A stretch of 64,000 nt of DNA from Medicago truncatula (Eukaryota; Streptophyta; Magnoliopsida; Fabales; Fabaceae), in contig NC_053042.1 in NCBI RefSeq assembly GCF_003473485.1, positions 36,918,762-36,982,761 on the forward strand, in the 5' to 3' direction. The notes under the pieces were generated by a model. The model did not search any database. It had not been told where the DNA came from and was given only the letters and a program-made list of their open reading frames with translations. Shown here in pieces: positions 55,505-64,000 of this stretch. Made by a program: the position numbers and the translations under genes. Position 1 is the first letter of the stretch, and the number at the start of each line of letters is the position of its first letter.

Positions 55505-56950
55505 ATTGAACACTGAAAAGAAACACCATAACAACACCAATAGAGACACCTCGTATCTTGAGAACTACCTCCACACCAATAAGAAATCTAACCATCGAAA
55601 TCAAATTCAACACCTAAATCAAAGTTAAACCCCCCACAATTCATCGCGAGTGATATCAGAAAATAAAATTCAACCATTTATCGACTGTTGCGCACCAAAA
55701 CTCCTCCAAAAACCATCCAATCGATCAAAACCCCATAAAAGTGAAAACAAAACCTCAACTTCACATTACCACGGATGAAACCAATTGAACACCCAAACAA
55801 TGACGTATTCCAACACTCCTTTGGGATCCACCACCCCCCGACCCCCAGTCCGTCGGAGAAGACACCATAACAAACCCAAAAACTTAAGTCAAAGAAACTG
55901 ACTTTCGATCTCGAATCAGAAGTGATCGACCCACCAGACTCCATAAGAAAATCTCTAAGGCACCCTTAAACTCTCGAACTACTGGAGAAAACACCATAAC
56001 AAACAAACAAAATACTGAAGTAGACACTAACTTCCGATCTTGAATCTAACGCGATCGACCCACCATAATTCAAGGAACAAATCCCTGAGAGAGTTGACAG
56101 ATGGAGCGGTAGCGCAGACAAAGTAGATTGGAAAAAGGCTTAGCTTGAAAATATCCCAAAACTAAGCCAGAAGCCAATTGAAGACCCCAAACTTGCACAA
56201 GATAGCGAAAGCGGAGATGGATCCTTATCTAAGATCACCATGAGCAAGCAGTGGAAGAAAAGCAGGAAAAACCTAAAAAAAAATAACACCTACCCACACA
56301 CTACTCATTCAACCAAACCCACACCACCACAAAAAAAAAAAAAAAAAAAAACCGTTAACAACCAACACCCTTTATGGGACCGTTCATTCTTCAACCACCC
56401 ATTAAATAAAATTAACACACTCAATCCCAATCTCCTCCCTTTCAATACTCTCAAAAGAGCAGCAACCACTTCCACCACTAATTGTATAGAGACCAACGAA
56501 AGACAGCGGAAGAAATCACCTAGCAAGCCCAACCATTGATGAACACCAAACCAGCACTTTCGTCAAAGAAGCAACCACGAGAATTGAGCATAAACCAAAC
56601 CCACACAGATCTAAACATCCACAACGAACCAAATGACAACGACATCATCAGAAAAGGAACACTAATGAGCCGAATGAAAGCAGCCTCGAGGGGTTTAGAG
56701 CCCAACTAGATTCACCGTGTTGTGACGGCAAACCACCACTAGTTTCACTACCAGAACCAACACCAACACCACAAAAATCGCCCACCACGATATGCAAAAG
56801 TATAAGATTCAATCGTGAGAGTTTGAAGAGCGAACCAGATATTTCCTTACCACGTCCTCTACCGCTAAAGCCACCAAAAAGGATAGACATGTCCTTAGAA
56901 ACCTCCAAAACAACCAAATCCAACGGTTCATGGCCGCTCACTAGAAAAAT
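55505..56950. other. C-rich (+ strand) unclassified repeat-like block
   Basis: Composition shifts from AT-rich to C/A-rich, with a repeated phrase (AGAAAACACCATAACAAACA near 55990, GAAGACACCATAACAAACCC near 55858; CGATCGACCCACCA near 55923 and 56051). Open frames on the minus strand (55678-55944, 56648-56941) have skewed composition and no family I recognise. It may be an element 5' region. Confidence 0.35.
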
Positions 56951-58195
56951 CTACATAAAGGGTGGTGCGGAGGACCCTTGTCACAACAATACTTAGATGG
57001 TTTATGAAATCTATATATGTGAGTGTCCGCTAGAATCCGTACTGAATTTAACCTGGAAAATATGAATTGGTTGGTTTCAGGTTTAAGACTATGTTTTCTC
57101 TGATTTCTAAAGACGAGGGTAGAGCGGAAAATGAAGACATTAATATTAACCTCAAACTTTTCTCGAACTCGTCCGCTTGTAGCAAAATTTCATTTTTCTT
57201 ACATCTATTAAATTACAATTCCTTAAACAACCCCTAAAAATTCATTCATATATATGTTTATTTTTATTTTTAAGATGAGTCTGAAACATTCGTCTATTTT
57301 TTTATTTTTTTGTTTAAAAAATAGCATATGTGAGCCTTAAAATGCTTATTCTTAAAGTTTCTAAAATCACAAATATGAATGATTGTAAACTGTGTTAATA
57401 TTGTAAAACTTTTTTAAATTGACAAGTGAATCAAAATTAAATATCTTATTTAACAAAGTTGATCTTTTTTGAGATAGTCTTCCATACACACAAGTTTGAG
57501 ATGAAACTCTTGATAAAATGGGCTTCTAGTGTATAATTCAAAACATGGACCACCCTCCTTAAGGCACGATGTGGTTATAACCAACCTAAAATTATAAAAG
57601 AAAGATACTAAACTTTTATGATTGCAGGAGCTCAACACCAAGTTTGATGAAGATAATATTGAACTTTTACTACGCGTTGAATGCTTGAGTCCAACATTAT
57701 CATTTTTCGGATTTTGACGCCGACAAATTTTTCAAGAATGGTAAAGCTTTATACAAATTTTTTTTTTTATAGTATAATTCACTTCGTTAATTTTTTTGAA
57801 GTTCATTGACAACATATTCCTGAGTTGGTCTATGATTCAAAACCTTGGTCCTCTATTATCTTTTTCTTTACAAACCTTAGTACTCTATTTCAACTACTAC
57901 AAGCCACTTTTCCAAAATAGAAATAAAAGTTACTACTTGCCAAACTAAAGTTTGATTTAAATTTTGATCGTCCTGTTTAGTGAATACGACATTAAAATTA
58001 TTAAACCAAATATGAGCTTTCGTAGAAGCTGCAGTATATAGGGAAACTCTTGAATTCCAAAGATGCGTATTGACGGCTTAATTAATTAATATTGGTGATT
58101 TGGGAAAGTCTTAATCAAAATTATAGTGTCCATTCTTTTTGGAGGACTTTCGAAACATTTAGCCAAAATTTTAGTTTTGGTGAATTGGAAACAAG
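56951..58195. other. AT-rich spacer
   Basis: I see no gene or clear element. Confidence 0.4.
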
Positions 58196-58217
58196 TTCAA
58201 AGGGGCATGCATCTTGA
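58196..58217 (+). promoter_or_regulatory. Candidate EIN3/EIL binding site (EBS-like)
   Basis: TTCAAAGGGGCATGCATCTT followed by GA closely matches, as I recall it, the imperfect palindrome bound by EIN3 in the Arabidopsis ERF1 promoter (TTCAAGGGGGCATGTATCTT). It differs at two positions in that span. It lies about 5.0 kb upstream of the ERF1B-type gene in the same orientation. The distance is larger than in Arabidopsis (about 1.2 kb), and the intervening DNA contains transposons. Confidence 0.55.
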
Positions 58218-58761
58218 GACCATTCAATGCACCAATTTCTAACTTTGATAGAAAAGCTTTTGTATGCAAAGGATGGTGACTTCACTCTTGGCACACTCAA
58301 ACAATTCCTGAAGAAAATTCAACCATATGGATTGGTGAAATATAAGATAAAATAAATTAATTAAAGGTCATTTTCATTTTGGTATTCACTAATCAATCAC
58401 TAAGGAAGTTCAAATCAATTTGCAGCAATATGCGATCTTTATGAAAACCTTTCACATGAAAACGTAAGGTGAATCCTCTTTCAACCAAGCAAAACGTAGG
58501 AGGCCTACAAATATGCACATCAAAACAACTACTTAATTTAACGTACATATGTTCGGTTTTGCGGTGACAATAATTTAGTTTGAATGAATTGATTATGTGA
58601 AATTGATTCCGCCTGAAAGGAAGTTGAAGATAAATCGTTTATGTTTGAATCAGTTATAAGATAAAAAACTAAATCACCTAACTTCAAATATAATCAATTG
58701 GTAAGGAGAAATAAATTTTACTCTAAAAAAAATCGAACATGTTAAAATCAATTTGATATAA

Positions 58762-59052
58762 GGGTAAATAGTCATTTTCGTCTCTGTGTAACGAGTAGAC
58801 ACAGTAGTTTTTAGATGTGACGAAATTAGAAAATAGTTCCCCGAGCTAATTTGTTGTTCAAAATAATCCTTGACAAAGTCAAAATAGACAAGTCATACTA
58901 AGTGATTATTTTGACGAAGGACTCTTTGATGAGTAAAAAAAACTCTTTTGATTAACAAAGTACACAATCAAATATTACCTTATAATTTCGCTAGATTAAT
59001 AACTATTGTGACTACTTGATACGAATTCAATGACTTAAGTGATTATTTACCC
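58762..59052. mobile_element. MITE with GGGTAAATA ends, 291 bp
   Basis: The ends GGGTAAATAGTCATTTTCG and GGGTAAATAATCACTTAAG (reverse complement of right) are inverted. The outer sequences AAAATCAATTTGATAT and AAAATCAACTTTGATAT are similar, but a 9-bp duplication is not clear. Confidence 0.55.
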
Positions 59053-60999
59053 TTCTAAAATCAACTTTGATATCTCTAAAAGTGAAACGAAAGATTGACT
59101 TAGGTATAAAAGAGTAAAATCTCATTTATAAAAATTGAATGAATTCTTATTTGAGTTAGGGGACAAAAGCCTATTTAAGATTTATTTTTTTTTATTTATG
59201 CAGACATAAAGCAACACAAAGATACGTACAAAAAAAACTTAAGCAATGCAAAATGACAAAAGTGACGTAAAATGATGAAGTCACCCACGACCTTTGAGAA
59301 TGCACTTCTGACCTGGCCGCCATCCTGATCCACCTATTTGACCCACGTGTGTTACCAATTATCAACTCTAATTCGTGGTCCCCACTCCTCTCTTTGTTTT
59401 TTTTTATTTTATTTTTTTTTTTTTTTTTTATAGAGAAAAAAAGGGAAGCACTTCTCTTTTTTCTCATAGTACATTATCGCAATGTTATTTACTTAATTAA
59501 TTTTGTTGAAAAAATATATGTAATCGATGACATGAAAAATACAACTTATCGTATTAATGTTATGATATGAAAATTGCTCTTCTCACAATAGAAATTGCTC
59601 ACTTTCAACTGAACTTTCAAAAATACCTTCATGTGACTTAAAGTCATGTAAGTGTTAAATCCAACTTGACTTAAATCATGTTCGTTATATTGGTACTTCC
59701 CACATAAGTTAACTTATATAAAATTTGGACAGCATTCTTTTTGTTTTATTTAATGTTTCTCTTGTAATTTTTTCTGCCTATGTTTGGTTTATCCCCCAAC
59801 TTTAGTTTTTTACTACTACTGTTTTCTGTTCTGATAATAATGTTGTGCGCATTGTTTGTCAGCTTAGACCAACGGTGTCAAGTATCAACATAAGACAATC
59901 CTTAAATTCAATGAAATAATAAGTGAGTTAAGTTCTCGATAAACTTGGTCAAACTTTTTATTTGTTCTTTTGAGAAAAAACTTGGTCAATCTTAAACTCC
60001 ACTTCTTCTAAACGATTTAACTCAAGAACAGTTAAAGGAAAGTCTTTCTTTGGGATGATTTCTATAAATTGAACAATTCACTTTAGCAAATTAAAATAAA
60101 TAATAAAATTTAAATTTTAATAATCAAAACAAGATTCGAGAATTATTCTTGTAAACCTTTAAAAAAATTAAGAGTTGTCTTAACGATTAGATTATATATA
60201 GTTACCATTACATAGCACATTTTCAATATTAAAATATATCCTTAATTTTTTTATTGTTATTTACTTCGTTAAGAAAAATAAAAAAAATTCACGTAAAAAA
60301 AATCAAATTATTATTTTTTTCATAGATTTTCTTGTTGACGATGAAGTATTTGAAGTGTGTTAGACATTAAATATAAATATTTTTCTTATTTGAATCTTAA
60401 TTTCCCAATAGTCAAATATTTCTGTTATGTGGATGTAAAGAGTTTGTCTCATGCCACAACTACTCCTTTGAACTTTGTACACCGGGCGTTGTATATGCAA
60501 GCTTATGATTTGTTACCGCAATAGTGAGGTTTATATATATGTTTGATTCTGGCACACATCAAAGCATATTCTCATATAGGTGACACGAATTAATAGTAAA
60601 AAAATAGTCTCTTTCAAAGGACTATCATACCAAACTTTTGCAAACTATATGTAAAACCCCGATACTTTAAAATGGATAACATATTGTATCCCTTGCGTAT
60701 CCTGCACCGATACCTGTTCAATACTCCCCGATATATATCAAGAGAGTATCCGAAAATTAAATTATATTTAAAAAAAAATAATTATCCGATACTTCCCGAT
60801 ACGTATGAGGAGAGTATCCGATAATTATCATGCGCAGTTGCCCCAATATATTTCCCAATTAATGTTAACTAAAATAACTTAACTCTTGAGTACTGATGTG
60901 TTCTTTTTTGGAATATAGTGTTTTTTTTTTTTTATCGATAAAGTATAGCACTAATGGATATAGTAGAGCACTGATGGTGCTCTTTTTGGGATATATTGT
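59053..60999. other. AT-rich spacer and GTATC-word repeat
   Basis: No gene is seen. From about 60660 to 60800, and again at 61828-61920 beyond the hAT-like element, the words GTATC, CGTATC and CCGATAC are dense. This suggests one decayed element split by the hAT-like insertion. Confidence 0.45.
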
Positions 61000-61652
61000 C
61001 AGCGGCGGATCTTCTCGGGAGCGGAAGGGAGCTGCGGCACCCCCCATTTTTTTTATTTTTTTATTTTTATATATACTCCAACTGCAGTGCTCACCCTGTG
61101 ATTGTGAGCATCTTCTCTCTCACGGCACCCCACAGCTTTACTTCCTAAACCGTCCACACCAATTCCTTCCGCCGCCGATCTCAAATTTCCGATCGCCGCA
61201 GATTCCAATTTCAATTCCTTTTCGTCCTTAAGCTCTCGTGGCTTCTCTCTTTCGTTATCGTATCAGTTACCGGTGTCGGGATTGCGATTTAGTTTGCAGC
61301 AGTCACAATTGCGACTTGATTAAGAGAATCAAATTGAACCTTTTGCATATTCAAAGAATCAAATTGAGTGTTTGGAGAAAAGGAGGTGAAGAAGACGATG
61401 CTTCTATCTACCTGCAAAAAGCACAAATGTAGTGTTGTGTTGTGGTTGTGGGTTCTCTGTAGTGGCTTGCTGGCTGCTACGACGGTGGGAACTTGTTAGT
61501 ACTCATCCCTTGTATACATATTTTTATTTTGTTTTGTGTTAATATTATTTTGATTTTTTATAAAATTATATATGCCTCTAATAAATTTCAATTATAATAT
61601 TTTAGGTAGTATTTACGGCTCCCCCTAACATTTTGAGCAAGATCCGCCACTG
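61000..61652. mobile_element. hAT-like element, 653 bp, with a GC-richer internal segment
   Basis: The inverted ends are CAGCGGCGGATCTT and AAGATCCGCCACTG. The perfect 8-bp duplication TATATTGT is at 60992-60999 and 61653-61660. The interior from about 61080 to 61500 is GC-richer and looks like a plant 5' UTR or coding fragment (CCGCCGCCGATCTC, then AAAGGAGGTGAAGAAGACGA). It may be captured host sequence, but no protein is recognisable. Confidence 0.88.
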
Positions 61653-61660
61653 TATATTGT

Positions 61661-63150
61661 GTATGTATTGAATAATAATCACTCTCTTAATCGTCAATAT
61701 TATTTATATTTATGTTGATATGCTACAAACCTATGACTCGTTTCTTTTGTTTGTTAATATATTTGCATATTAAAAATTGGTTATAATTATATTGTACATT
61801 TAATTATATAAATTTTTTTATTAACGTATCCCAGCCGTATCGTATCTTAATTTTTGAAATTTTTCCGCATAGACGTATCGGTTCAGTATCATATCCGCAT
61901 CGTATCTCGTATCCGGCTTCACAACAACCTACTAAAGGGAATTGAATTTATGCAAAAAAGGTTAATCCTCTAAAAAAAAAACATGACGAAGTAAAGTTTA
62001 AATTACACGTTCAATGTCAAAAAGACCGTTAAAATAATTGACTTATATTATTTTTTTTAAGGAAAAAAGTATATATTATTTAGGAAGAGAAGAAAAATTT
62101 AGTCAAAAAAAAGGAAGAGAAGAATCGGATTGTGATATTAATTATCACTTAATTAAATATGTAAAGGACTAGTCTTCCGGGTACTAAAAATTCATTTAAA
62201 AGGCTATCTCTCCCGATAGAGCTCGAGCATATAGGCCAACTAGAAATCAAACAAAGATTATTCTAAAGTGTTAAACATTTAAGATCTGATACTTATTAGG
62301 TATTCTATTAGGAAGAAAAAATTTGGGGTCTTATAGAACAAGGGTTTCGCTGACCCTCATTTTTAAGTGAGATCCACCATATTTTAATATTAAAATATTG
62401 ATATGTAATGATATAAAATTATTGATAGTTAATTAGTGAGTCTCGTTTAAAATTTTTGTGTGAGATGCTGCATTGGAGAGATCAAATGTTTTTTCCTTTA
62501 AAAAAAATTACTTTTAGGTACTACTACTAAAAAAATTATAAATAAATGATGTGTACACGTGAGAAATATTTTAGTACTAAAAATGGTATCTTCATTGTGG
62601 ATGCTCTTATAACCACTTATTTAAGAGATTCGATTATACATCAAATGTGACCCATTATTATGATCAACATTTTAAAAAACGGTTCGTTACTGAGAAAAAG
62701 GCCGCGACTGATGTTACTGTTTTTACAAGGTGAACAAAAATCACGACGAAATGCCCACCGTGTGGGGTACAAAGTTCTGTATGAACTTACCATCGAAATT
62801 GACTATCGAACTTGAGATCTCGAGAGGAGTAAACTTCAAGGTACTTGGAATATAATACATTTTTGTTTTGTTGGCAAATAGGTAGCAAAGCCCCCCAAAA
62901 ATATATCTATCTTTTTTAAAATAATACCAATGGATAGATACTTAGAATATACATGATGATTCATGAAAAAAGAATACTTAGAATATACATGAGGACTGAT
63001 GTAACAAAAATAAAAATAAAAAGACTATGCAGCACTATAAGCTTTCACTATCTAGTCTACTATTGCATTCACCTTGAGATTTTTCACTTCTGTCTATCCC
63101 CTTAGCTTTTGTGGCGACTCTTACAGTTTTACTGGCACCTGAGAATTTGA
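61661..63150. other. Upstream region of the ERF1B-type gene
   Basis: AT-rich, with no gene. A duplicated phrase ATACTTAGAATATACATGA occurs at about 62938 and 62974. I found no GCC box (AGCCGCC) or second EBS here. Confidence 0.5.
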
Positions 63151-63160
63151 ATATATAAAA
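63151..63160 (+). promoter_or_regulatory. ERF1B-type TATA box
   Basis: ATATATAAAA lies about 100 bp before the start codon, followed by an A-rich leader. Confidence 0.7.
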
Positions 63161-63254
63161 GGAGAGTAGGGTTTACAATTACAAGAATAACTAGAAAAAA
63201 CAGAGCAACACCATTCTCCATAGAAAACAGAACATAACCTCTGTTTTTTACAAA

Positions 63255-63896
63255 ATGGATTCAAGTTCAACCTCAATTCCAAACTCTTCCACTTCAGATT
63301 TTTCATCAGAATCCTCCTCCTATGAATTCAACTATCTTCCTTTCAACGAGAACGATCCTGAAGAGATGCTTCTCTACGGCATGATCAACGACGCTAACAA
63401 CCTCAACAAAACTACAGTGAAGGAAGAAGAGGTAAGTTCAGAAGAGAACGAACCAAGGAAGGAGAAGTCGTACCGAGGTGTAAGGAGAAGACCATGGGGG
63501 AAATTTGCAGCAGAGATAAGAGATTCGACGAGGAATGGAATGAGGGTGTGGCTAGGAACCTTTGATAGTGCAGAAGCTGCTGCTTTGGCTTATGATCAAG
63601 CAGCTTTTTCCATGAGAGGTTCTTCTGCAATACTCAATTTTCCTGTTGAGATTGTTAGAGAATCGCTTAGTGATATGAATTGTGATGATGGTTCTGAAGA
63701 TGGGTGTTCCCCTGTTGTTGCTCTTAAGAGAAAACATTCTTTGAGAAGAAAGATTGGTTTCAAGAAGAACAAAGAGAGAGATTTTAGGAGCAATAAAAGT
63801 AGTGTTGATAATGCTGTTGTGTTTGAAGATCTTGGTGCTGATTATTTGGAACAATTGTTGATTTCATCTGATGAGTTTCCATATCCTCCTCAGTGA
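63255..63896 (+). CDS. ERF1B: ERF1B-type ethylene-response transcription factor
   Basis: This intronless 213-residue group IX ERF is close in length and layout to Arabidopsis ERF1. A Ser-rich N-terminus carries the conserved [17 protein letters not shown] segment (28-44). The AP2/ERF domain covers residues 73-130 ([20 protein letters not shown] … AILNFP) with all GCC-box contact residues present. [15 protein letters not shown] (152-166) is a conserved motif that includes a basic nuclear-localisation patch. The C-terminus [15 protein letters not shown] (188-202) is the group's acidic/leucine activation motif. ERF1 acts downstream of EIN3 and integrates ethylene and jasmonate signals to switch on defence genes (family knowledge). 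It lies 24 kb from the ERF098-like gene in the same orientation. A poly(A)-like run follows the stop at 63908. The match to ERF1 is by motif, and the exact ortholog is not proven. Confidence 0.93.
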   Translation: MDSSSTSIPNSSTSDFSSESSSYEFNYLPFNENDPEEMLLYGMINDANNLNKTTVKEEEVSSEENEPRKEKSYRGVRRRPWGKFAAEIRDSTRNGMRVWLGTFDSAEAAALAYDQAAFSMRGSSAILNFPVEIVRESLSDMNCDDGSEDGCSPVVALKRKHSLRRKIGFKKNKERDFRSNKSSVDNAVVFEDLGADYLEQLLISSDEFPYPPQ

Positions 63897-64000
63897 TTCA
63901 TCAATTCAAAAAAAAAAAAAAAAAAAATGTAAACTCCAATCCACCAAATTAAATTTATCTTTTTGTTTCATCAATTTTTCTTGAATCGCGATCGCTCGCA

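Noticed and set aside
55678..56941. Three minus-strand ORFs (88, 61 and 97 residues)
   Set aside because: They sit in a C-biased repeat-like block with no family similarity. Base bias alone keeps these frames open.
61160..61200. GCC boxes in CCGCCGCC-type sequence
   Set aside because: The AGCCGCC core is not present, and the sequence is internal to a transposon.

Overview
This is an AT-rich plant nuclear window, most likely from a papilionoid legume close to Medicago truncatula. The evidence is intronless plant AP2/ERF genes, Stowaway and MULE-type MITEs, tRNA-derived SINEs with legume-like box sequences, plant LINE remnants and a plant DD39D mariner element. No prokaryotic, organellar or viral gene is visible. 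The species call is inference from element types and was not confirmed by a search.

The protein-coding content is one family. Eight ERF transcription-factor genes or gene relics of the small ERF095-098 / ERF1 lineage (group IX) all lie on the + strand. Six form a tandem array: ERF-a1 (7354), ERF-a2 (14091), ERF-g1 (18628, broken), ERF-a3 (19658, AP2 domain deleted), ERF-g2 (24242) and ERF-g3 (32302). They are followed by a canonical ERF098-like gene (38986) and a full-length ERF1B-type gene (63255). The 'a' copies keep the usual AAEIRD strand, apart from a3. The 'g' copies carry VLYTPW or VVSTPW plus AAGIRD/AAGVRD, replacing several DNA-contact residues. Every small member ends in an EDLL-type acidic/leucine activation motif. 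From memory, ERF095, ERF098 and ERF1 are also adjacent in Arabidopsis (At3g23220-23240), so the cluster looks ancestral with legume-specific expansion.

Layout. 1-7.2 kb: palindrome-rich AT sequence, a nested insertion, a SINE, a MITE and a LINE RNase H relic. 7.2-34.1 kb: the ERF array on duplicated blocks, each with a conserved proximal promoter and 3' flank, interrupted by insertions that are absent from the paralogous block. The clearest comparison is the g2 block (about 23.6-25.3 kb) against the g3 block (about 30.9-34.1 kb). 34.1-38.9 kb: LINE relics and AT-rich spacer. 38.9-39.4 kb: the ERF098-like gene. 39.5-47.4 kb: MITEs, a 3.26-kb mariner-like element with near-perfect TIRs and a transposase broken by one stop codon, and a CT-expanded MITE. 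47.4-62.9 kb: gene-poor repeats, SINEs, MITEs, hAT-like elements and a candidate EIN3-binding site near 58.2 kb. 63.0-64 kb: the ERF1B-type gene.

Function (inference): ERF1B-type and ERF098-type proteins activate GCC-box genes downstream of ethylene and jasmonate. The expanded small ERFs look like a diversifying set. Some may bind changed targets (g2, g3), and one (a3) keeps its activation tail but has lost most of its DNA-reading strand.
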